Shown: piece after piece, positions 9,520 to 19,090 of the stretch
Layout: each line of letters begins with the position of its first letter
Numbering within the stretch: the stretch's first letter is position 1
Origin: Bradyrhizobium tropiciagri
Lineage (GTDB): Bacteria > Pseudomonadota > Alphaproteobacteria > Rhizobiales > Xanthobacteraceae
Direction: 5' to 3'
NCBI RefSeq assembly: GCF_018130545.1
Contig: NZ_JAFCKF010000001.1
Span: 1,178,001 to 1,242,000, forward strand
Length of the DNA: 64,000 nucleotides
The notes under the pieces: generated by a model
The model's database searches: none
What the model was told of the DNA's origin: nothing
The model's input: the letters and a program-made list of their open reading frames with translations, nothing else
Made by a program: the position numbers and the translations under genes

Positions 9520-10314
9520 ATGACGCCTCCACACATTCGAGCATGGCAACGCCGTCCGCGGACGGTGACGTTCGCAGCCTGCGCGCTCGCAATCGTCGCA
9601 TGTGTCGGACGTGCCGAAGCGGCCGCTTGCAATTTCGAGATTCAGGGCGACGGGCGCGTCGCGGCCGTGGTCGATGCACGCAGCCTGCGGCTCGACGACG
9701 GCCGTGAGGTCAAGCTCGCCGGCATCGAGGTGGCCGATCGGACCAAGGCCATGGCAATGCTGACCGCACTGCTGGTCGGCCGCGAGGTGACGCTGCGCGG
9801 GTCGGACGACACGCCGGACCGCTACGGCCGGCAGCCCGCCTACGCATTCCTCGAAGGCCAGGAGCACCCCGTGCAGGGCGAGCTGCTGCGTCAGGGCCTC
9901 GCGCTGGTGTCGTCCGAGATCGCCGACAAGGACTGCGCCGCGGCGCTGATGGCGGCGGAGGGCGAGGCGCGGGCGGCCCGGTCGGGAACCTGGGCCGAGG
10001 CCAGTGTCATAAAAAACGCCGAAAGTCCGGACGATATTTTGGCCGGGATCGGGCGCTTTATGGTGGTCGAGGGCAGGGTTTTGTCCGTTCGCCAGGCGGG
10101 GGCGACGACCTACCTGAATTTCGGCCGAAACTGGACTCGGGACTTTGCTCTGACTATTTCAAGGCGCATAGTCCCTGCGTTTGAGGCGGCCGGGCTTTCG
10201 CCCAAGTCTCTGGAAAATCGTAGGATTCGTGTGCGGGGCTGGGTGGAAGCGCGACGTGGGCCGCGAATCGAACTGCTCCGGGTGGGGCAGATTGAAGTGC
10301 TCGGCGGGAACTAG
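9520..10314 (+). CDS. Thermonuclease-family (SNase-like) exported protein
   Basis: A 264-residue protein read from the ATG at 9520; the open frame extends upstream, but this ATG places a signal peptide (basic RRPR, then TVTFAACALAIVACVG, AEA cleavage) at the N-terminus. An SNase OB-fold follows: the strand VVDARSLRLDDGREVKLAGIEV, then the conserved DRYGRQPAYAFL segment and QGLALVSSEIADKDC. Thermonucleases cut single- and double-stranded DNA and RNA and need Ca2+; whether every catalytic Arg/Glu is kept cannot be settled by eye. About 100 residues follow the domain and contain a second OB-like stretch (MVVEGRVLSVRQAGATTYLN). The M48 protease gene starts 56 bases downstream, so the two may be cotranscribed. 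Confidence 0.8.
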   Translation: MTPPHIRAWQRRPRTVTFAACALAIVACVGRAEAAACNFEIQGDGRVAAVVDARSLRLDDGREVKLAGIEVADRTKAMAMLTALLVGREVTLRGSDDTPDRYGRQPAYAFLEGQEHPVQGELLRQGLALVSSEIADKDCAAALMAAEGEARAARSGTWAEASVIKNAESPDDILAGIGRFMVVEGRVLSVRQAGATTYLNFGRNWTRDFALTISRRIVPAFEAAGLSPKSLENRRIRVRGWVEARRGPRIELLRVGQIEVLGGN

Positions 10315-10370
10315 CGGCCCTCAGGACACGCACCCCGTCCGATTTTCGGGACAATTTGTGAGTTTTTGAC

Positions 10371-11864
10371 GTGATGGAGCGCGCAGGACGGCGTGAAAAT
10401 GGGACTGGCCGCCGGCTTTCGGCTGCGCCTGTGCTCGTCTGCGCGGCCCTGACGCTGTCGGCGTGCGGCAATGTCGGCCGCTTCGAGCAGGTTACCCCGA
10501 CCGCGGCGGCGGCGCCGGTGAAGCCGAACCGGGTGGTGCAGCAGACGCCCAACAGCGAGCGCGAGCACGAGCGCATCCTGTCGTCCTATGGCGGCGCCTA
10601 TGACGACCCGAAGCTCGAGGCGCTGATCAGCAAGACCGTCGAGCGGCTGGTCGCCGCCTCCGAACGGCCCGACCAGGCCTACAAGGTGACGATCCTCAAC
10701 TCCGGCGCGGTCAACGCCTTCGCGCTGCCGACCGGCCAGCTCTACGTCACGCGCGGCCTGATCGCGCTCGCCAGCGACACATCGGAGCTCTCCTCGGTGC
10801 TGAGCCACGAGATGGCGCATGTGCTGGCCAAGCACGCCGCGATGCGCGAGGACCAGGCGCGCCAGGCGGCGGTGGTGACGCGCGTCGTCACCGACATGAG
10901 CACCGATCCCGATCTCACCGCGCTGGCGCTCGCCAAGACCAAGCTGACGATGGCGAGCTTCTCGCGGCAACAGGAATTCGAGGCCGACGGCATCGGCGTC
11001 GGGATCGCCGCCCGCGCGCATTTCGATCCCTATGGCGCGGCGCGCTTCCTGACCGCGATGGAGCGCAATGCCGCGCTCAAGATCGGCAAGACCGCGCTCG
11101 ATCCGCGCGCGCAGGATTTCACCTCGTCGCATCCGGCAACGCCGGAGCGCATCAACAACGCGCAGACCACCGCGCGGCAATATTCATCGCCCGAGAGCAA
11201 CGAGCGCGACCGCGAGACCTATCTCGCCGCGATCGACAACATCGTCTATGGCGAAGATCCCAGCGAGGGCTTTGTCCGCGGCCGCCGCTTCCTGCATCCG
11301 AAGCTCGGCTTCACCTTCACCGCGCCTGAGAATTTCACGCTCGACAACACCGCGCAGGCGGTGATCGGCGTGCGCGAAGGCGGCAGCCAGGCGATGCGCT
11401 TCGACGTGGTGCGAGTGCCGGCCGAACAGTCGCTCGGCGACTATCTGAATTCCGGCTGGATGGAAGGCGTCGAGAAGTCCTCGACCGAGGACCTCAACAT
11501 CAACGGCTTTCCGGCGGCCTCGGCCACCGCGCATGGCGACCAGTGGCAGTTCAAGGTCTATGCGCTGCGCTTCGGCAGCGACGTCTACCGCTTCATCTTC
11601 GCCGCCAAGCAGAAATCCACCGAGAGCGAACGCAATGCGCGCGAGACCGTCAATTCATTCCGTCGCCTGACCCTTGACGAGATCCAGGCCGCGCGCCCGC
11701 TGCGCATCAAGGTGATCAACGTGCAGCCCGGCGACACCGTGGAATCACTGTCGCATCGCATGGCCGGCGTCGACCACCCGGCCGAACGCTTCCGCGTGCT
11801 CAACGGTCTCGACGCCCACGCCCAGGTCAAGCCGCGCGACCGCGTCAAGATCGTGGTGGATTGA
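10371..11864 (+). CDS. M48-family zinc metalloprotease lipoprotein with LysM-like C-terminus
   Basis: About 497 residues; tandem GTG (10371) and ATG (10374) starts are possible. The N-terminus has a lipoprotein signal with a SAC lipobox (ALTLSACGNVG), so the enzyme should be anchored to the periplasmic side of a membrane. The zinc site HEMAH lies near residue 146 with the third ligand in QEFEADGIGVGIA near 202, as in BepA/Oma1-type proteases, which act in outer-membrane protein quality control. The C-terminal 60 residues (INVQPGDTVESLSHRMAG, FRVLNGLDAHAQVKPRDRVK) resemble a LysM-type module that could bind peptidoglycan. Between them lies a region of about 200 residues that I cannot assign with certainty. 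Both ends appear intact. Confidence 0.88.
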   Translation: MMERAGRRENGTGRRLSAAPVLVCAALTLSACGNVGRFEQVTPTAAAAPVKPNRVVQQTPNSEREHERILSSYGGAYDDPKLEALISKTVERLVAASERPDQAYKVTILNSGAVNAFALPTGQLYVTRGLIALASDTSELSSVLSHEMAHVLAKHAAMREDQARQAAVVTRVVTDMSTDPDLTALALAKTKLTMASFSRQQEFEADGIGVGIAARAHFDPYGAARFLTAMERNAALKIGKTALDPRAQDFTSSHPATPERINNAQTTARQYSSPESNERDRETYLAAIDNIVYGEDPSEGFVRGRRFLHPKLGFTFTAPENFTLDNTAQAVIGVREGGSQAMRFDVVRVPAEQSLGDYLNSGWMEGVEKSSTEDLNINGFPAASATAHGDQWQFKVYALRFGSDVYRFIFAAKQKSTESERNARETVNSFRRLTLDEIQAARPLRIKVINVQPGDTVESLSHRMAGVDHPAERFRVLNGLDAHAQVKPRDRVKIVVD

Positions 11865-11875
11865 GGCTCACCACT

Positions 11876-11902
11876 GTCGTCCCGGCGAAAGCAGGGACGA
11901 CG
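11876..11902. repeat. Short inverted repeat (GTCGTCCCGGC family)
   Basis: GTCGTCCC and GGGACGAC flank a short spacer just after the protease gene and before the convergent cytochrome c gene. The same core occurs at 34884-34917 and 55421-55545. The hairpin could serve as a transcription end for both convergent genes, although no T tract follows. Confidence 0.7.
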
Positions 11903-11919
11903 GAGAGGGCGAGAACGTC

Positions 11920-12321
11920 TTACTTCGCTTTCTCCTTGAGGAAGGCGATGATGTCGGCTCGATCCTTCGGATCCTCAACCTCGTAGAACATCTTGGTGCC
12001 CGGAACCATCGCGTCCGGACCGGTTAGCCATTTGTCGAGATTCTCCTCGGTCCACACGATCTTCGAGTTCTTCAGCGCCGGCGAATAATTATAGCCCGCG
12101 ACCGTACCGGCGAGGCGGCCCACCACGCCCTTGTGCATCGGGCCGACGTCGTTCTTCTCGATCGAATGGCAATCGCCGCAGCCCTGGTACAGCGTGGCGC
12201 CGCGCGCCGGATCTCCCGCCGCCCGGGCGCTGTTCAGCGCGAGCAGGATCGCGATGGCCGCCATCGCCACGATTTTGGCCTGCCGCGGCGCCAACGCGCC
12301 TGCGATCGAACGAATGGTCAT
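11920..12321 (-). CDS. Small c-type cytochrome (cytochrome c2/c550-like)
   Basis: 133 residues from the ATG at 12321-12319, which has CAGGAG seven bases upstream; a longer frame starting at 12360 lacks this. A signal peptide (AKIVAMAAIAILLALNSARA) precedes a single class I haem domain: the haem attachment motif CGDCH at about 48-52, a Gly/Pro-rich loop (GVVGRLAGTVAGYNYSPALK) and the likely axial Met in PGTKMFY near 111. Such periplasmic cytochromes shuttle electrons between the bc1 complex and terminal oxidases or other acceptors. It is a monocistronic gene facing the M48 protease gene and diverging from the outer-membrane barrel gene. Confidence 0.9.
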   Translation of the reverse strand: MTIRSIAGALAPRQAKIVAMAAIAILLALNSARAAGDPARGATLYQGCGDCHSIEKNDVGPMHKGVVGRLAGTVAGYNYSPALKNSKIVWTEENLDKWLTGPDAMVPGTKMFYEVEDPKDRADIIAFLKEKAK

Positions 12322-12543
12322 TCCGGGTCTCCTGTTTGCCACCACAACAGGAGCAGCCACGCTGCCATTCTATTCCCTGAAATGCCGCCCGTCATTGCAC
12401 TGGACGCCAGCGGCATTGATCGCCGACAATCACGCGTCTTGTTGAAGTTTTTTCTTGCCCGCGAGGAATATCCGCACGGCCTCGTCGATCTTTGATCGCA
12501 GCTGCCACCTCCGCAGCCGCGCCGCGCTATTGGAGCATCCCCA

Positions 12544-13353
12544 GTGTTTCAGACCAGGTTCGGCGCCGTCGCTCGACTTGCCGAACTCGGGTGCGTGCTT
12601 GCTGCGCTCACACTCGCAGCAGCCACCGCCGCGCGCGCGGACGGCTGTCCCAAGCCGAGCGACGAAATTGCGACCGACCGGCCCGACGTCACCAATTCGA
12701 GTATCGTCGTGCCGGTCGGGAGCCTGCAGAACGAGAACGGCGTCAACCTGACCGGCCGCGACGTTGGCCGCAGCATCGACGGCAGCAACAGCCGCTGGCG
12801 GCTCGGCATCGCGCCCTGCCTCGAAGTGCTGGTCGACCTGCCGAGCTATGTCGGCACGCTGAGATCGCCAGGCGCCTCGGGCTTTTCCGACGTCGCGCCG
12901 GGAATCAAATGGCAGATCAGCCCGGTGCCCGGGAAGATCGACCTCTCGATCACCGCCGGCATCGCGCTGCCGACCGGTGCTGCGGCCATCGCCGGCCGCG
13001 GCGCGCAGCCTTACATCCAATTGCCATGGTCATGGGAGCTGCATGACGGCTGGGGCGTCAGCGGCATGTTCACGGAATTCTTCCGCCCCGCCGAGCTGAC
13101 CGGCCAGCACATGTCGGAAGCGACCTTCGTGATCGAGAGGAAGCTGACCGAGCGGATCGGCGTGTTCACCGAATATGTCGGCGACTATCCCGACGGCGCA
13201 CGGCCGATCCAGCTGATCAATTCCGGCGGCATGTACCGGATCACGCCGACCCAGCAGCTCGACCTTCACGTCGCGTTCGGGCTCAACCGCAATTCGCCGA
13301 ACTATATCGTCGGCCTCGGCTATTCCTTCCGCGTCGACGGACTGTTCCGCTAG
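12544..13353 (+). CDS. Outer-membrane beta-barrel protein, MetA-pathway-of-phenol-degradation-like transporter family
   Basis: 269 residues with a signal peptide (LGCVLAALTLAAATAARADG) followed by alternating strands typical of the Pfam Phenol_MetA_deg group: IATDRPDVTNSS at the start, then repeated Gly-rich amphipathic strands, ending in an aromatic-rich last strand (YIVGLGYSFRVDGLFR). The family is annotated as putative outer-membrane transporters and has no firm function. The gene is preceded by an unremarkable 220-base gap and converges on the symporter gene, leaving a single base between the two stop codons. Confidence 0.75.
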   Translation: MFQTRFGAVARLAELGCVLAALTLAAATAARADGCPKPSDEIATDRPDVTNSSIVVPVGSLQNENGVNLTGRDVGRSIDGSNSRWRLGIAPCLEVLVDLPSYVGTLRSPGASGFSDVAPGIKWQISPVPGKIDLSITAGIALPTGAAAIAGRGAQPYIQLPWSWELHDGWGVSGMFTEFFRPAELTGQHMSEATFVIERKLTERIGVFTEYVGDYPDGARPIQLINSGGMYRITPTQQLDLHVAFGLNRNSPNYIVGLGYSFRVDGLFR

Positions 13354-13354
13354 A

Positions 13355-14662
13355 TCAGGCCTCCGCTTCGCGCAGGCCGCTCAGCCACAGCGCCAGCAAC
13401 GTCCACACCGCGCCCGACAACAGATACGCGCCGGCCGAGATCAGGCCGAAATGCGTCGCCAGCAGCAGCGCGGCCAGCGGCGCAAAGCCGGCGCCGAACA
13501 GCCAGGCCAAATCCGAGGTCAGCGCCGAGGCGGTGTAGCGATAGTTGCGCGCGAAGTTCGACGCGATCGCGCCCGACGACTGGCCGAACGACAGCCCGAG
13601 CAGCACAAAGCCGAGCACCATGTAGATCGTCTCACCGAACGCGCCCGCGTCGAGCAGCTGCGGGGCGAAGCCGCTATAGACCGCGATCGCGACCGCCGAG
13701 CCGAGCAACAGCGGCTTGCGCCCGACGCGGTCGGCGATCATGCCGGAGGCTATGATCGCGGCGACCCCGACCATGGCGCCGATCATCTCGATGATGAGGA
13801 AGCGCACCGGGCTTTCCTTGGTGAACAGGAACACCCAGGACAGCGGAAACACCGTGACCATGTGGAACAGGGCAAAGCTCGCCAGCGGCGCGAACGCGCC
13901 GAGCAGGATGTTGCGGCCCTCCTGCGCGATGGTCTCACCGACCCGCGCCGGCTCCAGATCGCGGCTTTCGAACAGCTCTGAATACTCATCGGTCGCCACC
14001 ATGCGCAGTCGCGCGAACAGCGCCACCACGTTGATGGCGAAGGCAACGAAGAACGGATAGCGCCAGCCCCAATCGAAGAAATCATCCGCCGAGAGGTTGC
14101 CGGCGAAGAACGCGAACAGCGCGCTCGCCACGATCAGCCCGAGCGGCGCGCCGAGCTGCGGTACCATCGCGTACCATCCGCGCTTGTTCGGCGGCGAATT
14201 CATCGCGAGTAGCGAGGCGAGCCCGTCCCACGCACCGCCCCAAGCGATACCTTGCACGACGCGCGCGGCGGCGAGCAGCCAGATCGCCGCCGCGCCGATC
14301 GTGTCGTAGCCGGGCAGGAAGGCGAGCGCGACGGTCGCGGTGCCAAGCAGGAACAGCGCGATGACGAGCTTGGCGGCCTTGCCGTGGCGACGGTCGACCG
14401 CCATGAAGATCACGGTGCCGAGCGGCCGCGCGGCGAAGGCCAGCGCGAAGATGCCGAAGGAGTAGAGCGTGCCGGTCAGCTCGTTGACGAACGGAAACAC
14501 CAGCTTCGGGAACACGATCACCGAGGCGATCGCATAGACGAAGAAGTCGAAGAACTCCGAGGTGCGGCCGATGATGACGCCGATGGCGATTTCGCCGGGT
14601 TTCGCCTGCCCGTGACCTGATGCGGTCGGGGTGCCGTGAGCCATTGCTGGGGCCTGTGCCAT
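13355..14662 (-). CDS. MFS transporter, metabolite:H+ symporter (MHS) type
   Basis: 435 residues and about 12 membrane helices. The start at 14662 (MAQAPAMAHGTPTASG) is preferred because a longer frame would translate straight through the interspersed repeat at 14684-14732. The N-terminal TM1 region GRTSEFFDFFVYAIASVIVF and the loop RPLGTVIFMAVDRRHGKAAK are the signature of MHS-type carriers related to the shikimate, proline/betaine and alpha-ketoglutarate symporters. The substrate is unknown. It diverges from cyoA; the 23-bp palindrome at 14806-14828 lies between the two starts and could serve either gene. Confidence 0.85.
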   Translation of the reverse strand: MAQAPAMAHGTPTASGHGQAKPGEIAIGVIIGRTSEFFDFFVYAIASVIVFPKLVFPFVNELTGTLYSFGIFALAFAARPLGTVIFMAVDRRHGKAAKLVIALFLLGTATVALAFLPGYDTIGAAAIWLLAAARVVQGIAWGGAWDGLASLLAMNSPPNKRGWYAMVPQLGAPLGLIVASALFAFFAGNLSADDFFDWGWRYPFFVAFAINVVALFARLRMVATDEYSELFESRDLEPARVGETIAQEGRNILLGAFAPLASFALFHMVTVFPLSWVFLFTKESPVRFLIIEMIGAMVGVAAIIASGMIADRVGRKPLLLGSAVAIAVYSGFAPQLLDAGAFGETIYMVLGFVLLGLSFGQSSGAIASNFARNYRYTASALTSDLAWLFGAGFAPLAALLLATHFGLISAGAYLLSGAVWTLLALWLSGLREAEA

Positions 14663-14683
14663 CGCCGGAAAACCGTCCTTTGG

Positions 14684-14732
14684 GAGCATGATCCGGAAAA
14701 GTGGAAACCGGTTTTCCGAACCAATCATGCTC
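14684..14732. repeat. Interspersed GAGCATGATC repeat
   Basis: GAGCATGATCCGGAAAAGTG at one end and a TCATGCTC end at the other form an imperfect hairpin with an inner GGAAAACCGG-like stem. The same element appears at 25050-25121 and 52940-52988. All three copies are intergenic. Their function is unknown. Confidence 0.85.
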
Positions 14733-14805
14733 GAACTAGAAGAGGCCACGGGCAGACTTTGCCACGCGGTCCACCTCACCTTCTGACCTTCTATCCCGCA
14801 GTGCA

Positions 14806-14828
14806 ACATTGGACAAATTGTCCAATGT
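14806..14828. promoter_or_regulatory. Perfect 23-bp palindrome upstream of cyoA (operator candidate)
   Basis: ACATTGGACAA, one central A, then TTGTCCAATGT: 11-bp arms with no mismatch, 61 bases before the cyoA start and 143 bases upstream of the divergent symporter start. The size and symmetry fit a dimeric repressor site. It is not an FNR/FixK box. Its outer ATTGG...CCAAT halves recall the GntR-family PdhR site that controls cyo in Escherichia coli, but the inner part differs, so the regulator is unassigned. Confidence 0.6.
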
Positions 14829-14889
14829 CAACTTTGCTGCATCGCAGCTACCCCTTGGCCGAACTCATAAAATTCCAGTGGGGTGAGCC

Positions 14890-16056
14890 GTGCGCGCCTT
14901 GAAATTATTGGCCTTATTGCCGTTCGCGGCGCTCCTTGGCGGGTGCGATTTCGTCGTCCTGGCGCCAGCCGGCGACATCGCCGCCCAGCAGCGCGATCTC
15001 GTCGTGATCTCCACCGTGCTGATGCTGATCATCGTGCTTCCGGTGATGGCGCTGACGATCTTCTTCGCCTGGCGCTATCGCCAGTCCAATACCCAGGCAC
15101 CTTACGAGCCGGACTGGGATCACTCCACCCAGCTCGAGCTGGTGATCTGGTCGGCACCGCTTCTGATCATCATCTGCCTGGGCGCGCTGACCTGGATGGG
15201 CACCCATCTGCTCGATCCCTACCGCTCGCTCGGCCGCATCGCCGCCGACAAGCCGATCGAGAGCAAGGACGCCCCACTCAATGTCGAGGTGGTCGCGCTC
15301 GACTGGAAGTGGCTGTTCATCTACCCCGATTACGGCGTCGCCGCCGTCAACGAGCTCGCAGCTCCGGTCGACCGCCCGATCCGCTTCCGCATCACGGCCT
15401 CCTCCGTGATGAACTCGTTCTACATCCCCGCCCTTGCCGGCCAGATCTACGCCATGCCGGGGATGGAGACGAAGCTGCACGCAGTCGCCAACAAGCCCGG
15501 CACCTTCCGCGGCTTCTCCGCCAATTACAGCGGCGCCGGCTTCTCCGGCATGCACTTCGAGTTCAAGAGCCTGTCGAATGCCGATTTCGACAAGTGGATC
15601 GCGACCGCCAAGGCGAGCTCCAACATGCTCGGCCGCACCGACTATCTGCAGCTCGAGCGCCCGAGCGAGAACGATCCGGTCCGGCTCTATCGCTCGGTCG
15701 ATCGCGATCTCTACAAGGCGATCCTCAACATGTGCGTCGAGCCCGGCAAGATGTGCATGAGCGAGATGATGGCGATCGACGCCAAGGGCGGCTTGGGACG
15801 CGAAGGCTTCAACAACACGTTGCCGCTGACTTACGACAAATATGCCCGCCGCGGCGCGCCGCTCGGCTCCGAGCCCACCTTCGTCGCGGGCATCTGCTCG
15901 ATGGACGAGATCAAGGATGCGCCGTCGCGCGAGGTCACCGCGCCGCTCGACCTGACGCCGCTGCGCGGCTTCGGGCTGAAGCGCCCGCCGTTCTCGCCGG
16001 CCCATCCGTCATCGACATCCTTGCTGCTCGGCCAGCGTCCGAAATCAGAGTCCTGA
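14890..16056 (+). CDS. cyoA: Cytochrome bo3-type ubiquinol oxidase subunit II
   Basis: 388 residues from a GTG start. The N-terminal lipoprotein signal ends in LLGGC. Two membrane helices follow (about 36-58, [19 protein letters not shown], and 77-99), then a periplasmic cupredoxin domain. The CuA-binding Cys and His residues of cytochrome c oxidases are absent at the expected loop ([14 protein letters not shown]), which marks a quinol oxidase. The subunit docks on CyoB in the cytoplasmic membrane. It is the first gene of a tight cyoABCD operon; cyoB starts 11 bases later after a strong GAGGAGG site. Confidence 0.96.
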   Translation: MRALKLLALLPFAALLGGCDFVVLAPAGDIAAQQRDLVVISTVLMLIIVLPVMALTIFFAWRYRQSNTQAPYEPDWDHSTQLELVIWSAPLLIIICLGALTWMGTHLLDPYRSLGRIAADKPIESKDAPLNVEVVALDWKWLFIYPDYGVAAVNELAAPVDRPIRFRITASSVMNSFYIPALAGQIYAMPGMETKLHAVANKPGTFRGFSANYSGAGFSGMHFEFKSLSNADFDKWIATAKASSNMLGRTDYLQLERPSENDPVRLYRSVDRDLYKAILNMCVEPGKMCMSEMMAIDAKGGLGREGFNNTLPLTYDKYARRGAPLGSEPTFVAGICSMDEIKDAPSREVTAPLDLTPLRGFGLKRPPFSPAHPSSTSLLLGQRPKSES

Positions 16057-16066
16057 GGAGGACCGC

Positions 16067-18070
16067 ATGAATCCCGATCTCGTCAAGATGATCTTCGGCC
16101 GCCTCAACCTGGAAGCGCTGCCGCTGCACGAGCCGATCCTGGTCGGCACCTTCGCGGTGGTAGCGACCGGCGGCCTCGCGCTGTTCGCGATCGTCACCTA
16201 CTTCCGGCTCTGGACCTATCTGTGGCGCGAGTGGTTCACCACGGTGGACCACAAGCGCATCGGCATCATGTACATGATCCTCGGCATCGTGATGCTGCTG
16301 CGCGGCTTCGCGGACGCGCTGATGATGCGGCTGCAGCAGGCGATCGCCTTCAACGGCTCCGACGGCTACCTTCCGGCCCATCACTACGACCAGGTCTTCA
16401 CCGCCCACGGCGTGATCATGATCTTCTTCGTGGCGATGCCGCTGGTCACCGGCCTGATGAACTACGTGGTGCCGCTGCAGATCGGCGCCCGCGACGTCTC
16501 CTTCCCCTTCCTCAACAATTTCAGCTTCTGGATGACGGTCGGCGGCGCGGTGCTGGTGATGATGTCTCTGTTCGTCGGCGAATTCGCCCGCACCGGCTGG
16601 CTCGCCTACCCGCCGCTGTCGAACATCGGCTACAGTCCAGACGTCGGCGTCGACTATTACATATGGGGACTACAGGTCGCCGGCGTCGGCACCACGCTAT
16701 CGGGCATCAACCTGGTCTGCACCATCGTCAAGCTGCGCGCGCCGGGCATGACGATGATGAAGATGCCGGTGTTCACCTGGACCTCGCTCTGCACCAACGT
16801 CCTGATCGTCGCCTCCTTCCCGGTGCTGACCGCGGTGCTGGCGCTGCTGTCGCTCGACCGTTACGTCGGCACCAACTTCTTCACGAACGACTTCGGCGGC
16901 AACCCGATGATGTACGTGAACCTGATCTGGATCTGGGGCCACCCCGAGGTCTACATCCTGGTGCTGCCGGCATTCGGCATCTTCTCCGAGGTGACCGCGA
17001 CGTTCTCCGGCAAGCGGCTGTTCGGCTACACCTCGATGGTCTACGCCACCGTCGTCATCACCATCCTGTCCTATTTGGTCTGGCTGCACCACTTCTTCAC
17101 GATGGGCTCCGGCGCCAGCGTCAACTCGTTCTTCGGCATCACCACCATGATCATCTCGATCCCGACGGGCGCGAAGATGTTCAACTGGCTGTTCACGATG
17201 TATCGCGGCCGCATCCGCTTCGAGCTGCCGATGATGTGGACGGTGGCGTTCATGCTGACCTTCGTGATCGGCGGCATGACCGGCGTGCTGCTCGCGGTGC
17301 CGCCGGCCGATTTCGTGCTACATAACAGCCTGTTCCTGATCGCGCATTTCCACAACGTGATCATCGGCGGCGTGCTGTTCGGCCTGTTCGCCGGCATCAA
17401 CTACTGGTTCCCGAAGGCGTTCGGCTTCAGGCTCGATCCATTCTGGGGCAAGCTGTCGTTCTGGTTCTGGGTCTCCGGCTTCTACTTCGCCTTCATGCCG
17501 CTCTACGTGCTCGGCCTGATGGGCGTGACCCGCCGGCTCCGCGTGTTCGACGATCCGTCCTTGCAGATCTGGTTCGTCATCGCGGCCTTCGGCGCCTTCC
17601 TGATCCTGCTCGGCATCGGCGCGATGCTGATGCAGTTCGCGGTCAGCATCCTCCGCCGCGAGCAGCTCAAGGACACCACCGGCGATCCCTGGAACGCGCG
17701 CACCCTGGAATGGGCGACCTCGTCGCCGCCGCCGGACTACAACTTCGCCTTCACGCCCGTGGTCTACGACAACGACGCCTGGTGGGACATGAAGCGCCGC
17801 GGCTACAAGCGCCCGCTGGGTGGATTCAAGCCGATCCACATGCCGTCCAACACCGGCACCGGCATCATCCTCGCAGGGTTCGCGACGGTGATGGGATTCG
17901 CGCTGATCTGGTACATCTGGTGGCTCGCCGCCGTCAGCTTCGTTGCGCTGCTCGCGGTCGCGATCGGCCACACCTTCAACTATCACCGTGACTTCCACAT
18001 CCCGGCGGATGAGGTGGTGCGGACTGAAGATGCGCGGACACGCGTTCTCGCCGCGGGAGCCCAGACATGA
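16067..18070 (+). CDS. cyoB: Cytochrome bo3-type ubiquinol oxidase subunit I
   Basis: 667 residues, the full usual length with the extra terminal helices of the bo3 group. It carries the haem-copper core that oxidises ubiquinol, reduces O2 to water and pumps protons. Visible ligand motifs: HGVIMIFF for the low-spin haem, [15 protein letters not shown] with the cross-linked His-Tyr pair, the CuB pair in [10 protein letters not shown], and HFHNVIIGG with the high-spin and second low-spin haem His. The D-pathway segment [11 protein letters not shown] and the K-pathway segment PTGAKMFNW are present. Its stop overlaps the cyoC start (ATGA), implying translational coupling. Confidence 0.97.
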   Translation: MNPDLVKMIFGRLNLEALPLHEPILVGTFAVVATGGLALFAIVTYFRLWTYLWREWFTTVDHKRIGIMYMILGIVMLLRGFADALMMRLQQAIAFNGSDGYLPAHHYDQVFTAHGVIMIFFVAMPLVTGLMNYVVPLQIGARDVSFPFLNNFSFWMTVGGAVLVMMSLFVGEFARTGWLAYPPLSNIGYSPDVGVDYYIWGLQVAGVGTTLSGINLVCTIVKLRAPGMTMMKMPVFTWTSLCTNVLIVASFPVLTAVLALLSLDRYVGTNFFTNDFGGNPMMYVNLIWIWGHPEVYILVLPAFGIFSEVTATFSGKRLFGYTSMVYATVVITILSYLVWLHHFFTMGSGASVNSFFGITTMIISIPTGAKMFNWLFTMYRGRIRFELPMMWTVAFMLTFVIGGMTGVLLAVPPADFVLHNSLFLIAHFHNVIIGGVLFGLFAGINYWFPKAFGFRLDPFWGKLSFWFWVSGFYFAFMPLYVLGLMGVTRRLRVFDDPSLQIWFVIAAFGAFLILLGIGAMLMQFAVSILRREQLKDTTGDPWNARTLEWATSSPPPDYNFAFTPVVYDNDAWWDMKRRGYKRPLGGFKPIHMPSNTGTGIILAGFATVMGFALIWYIWWLAAVSFVALLAVAIGHTFNYHRDFHIPADEVVRTEDARTRVLAAGAQT

Positions 18071-18699
18071 GCGTAGCGACAACCATCACCACTCAAGACT
18101 CCGAGCCGATCTTCCACGTCGTCGACGAGCACGATCATCCGGAAGGCGCCAGCACCATGCTGGGCTTCTGGATCTACCTGATGAGCGACTGCCTCATCTT
18201 CGCGATGCTGTTTGCGACTTATGGCGTGCTCGGCGGCAACTACGCCGCCGGCCCGTCGCCGAAGGATCTGTTCGACCTCAAGCTCGTGGCGCTCAACACC
18301 ACGATGCTGTTGCTTTCTTCGATCACCTACGGCTTCGCCATGCTGACGATGGAGAAGTCCAAGATCGGCCAGACCCAGCTCTGGCTCGCGATCACCGGTC
18401 TGTTCGGCCTCGCCTTCCTCGGCATCGAGCTCACCGAGTTCGCCCACATGATTCATGAGGGCGCCACGCCGCAGCGTAGCGCCTTCCTGTCGTCCTTCTT
18501 CACGCTGGTCGGCACCCACGGTCTGCACGTCACTTTCGGCCTGGTATGGCTGGTGACGCTGATGGTGCAGACCGCGCGCTTCGGCCTCACCACGGCCAAC
18601 CGGCGTCGGCTGATGTGCCTCTCGATGTTCTGGCACTTCCTCGACGTGGTCTGGATCGGCGTCTTCACCTTCGTCTACCTCCTGGGAATGCTGCGATGA
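18067..18699 (+). CDS. cyoC: Cytochrome bo3-type ubiquinol oxidase subunit III
   Basis: 210 residues and five predicted membrane helices, beginning after a short polar N-terminus at [20 protein letters not shown] and including the conserved ELTEFAHM segment and the [14 protein letters not shown] helix of the COX3 family. The protein stabilises the oxidase core in the membrane. ATGA overlaps occur at both ends, with cyoB and with cyoD. Confidence 0.96.
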   Translation: MSVATTITTQDSEPIFHVVDEHDHPEGASTMLGFWIYLMSDCLIFAMLFATYGVLGGNYAAGPSPKDLFDLKLVALNTTMLLLSSITYGFAMLTMEKSKIGQTQLWLAITGLFGLAFLGIELTEFAHMIHEGATPQRSAFLSSFFTLVGTHGLHVTFGLVWLVTLMVQTARFGLTTANRRRLMCLSMFWHFLDVVWIGVFTFVYLLGMLR

Positions 18700-19088
18700 C
18701 ATCAGACTCTCACGCCTTGCACTCCGACACCCACGATCACGGTCATGACGACCATGGCGGCGCCGCCCATGGTTCGCTGAAGAGCTACCTGATCGGATTC
18801 GGCCTCTCGGTGATTCTCACCGCAATTCCGTTCTGGCTGGTGATGACCGGCGCGATCGCCGATAAGGCGGTCACCGCGCTGATCGTGCTGGTGCTCGCGG
18901 CGGTGCAGATCGTGGTCCACATGATCTACTTCCTGCACATGAACACGCGGTCCGAGAACGGCTGGACCATGATGGCGATGATCTTCACCGTGATCATGGT
19001 GGTGATCGCCCTGACCGGCTCGCTGTGGGTCATGCATCATCTCAACATCAACATGATGCCGATGCACGACATGAGCCAGATGCCGTGA
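18696..19088 (+). CDS. cyoD: Cytochrome bo3-type ubiquinol oxidase subunit IV
   Basis: 130 residues from the ATG at 18696, which overlaps the cyoC stop; a longer open frame beginning inside cyoC is not used. A His/Asp-rich N-terminus (HSDTHDHGHDDHGG) precedes three membrane helices: SYLIGFGLSVILTAIPFWLV, a central ALIVLVLAAVQIVVHMIYFL and a last MMAMIFTVIMVVIALTG. This small subunit assists assembly of the CuB site of the oxidase. The next gene, SURF1, begins at or just after its stop. Confidence 0.95.
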   Translation: MTSDSHALHSDTHDHGHDDHGGAAHGSLKSYLIGFGLSVILTAIPFWLVMTGAIADKAVTALIVLVLAAVQIVVHMIYFLHMNTRSENGWTMMAMIFTVIMVVIALTGSLWVMHHLNINMMPMHDMSQMP

Positions 19089-19090
19089 CG

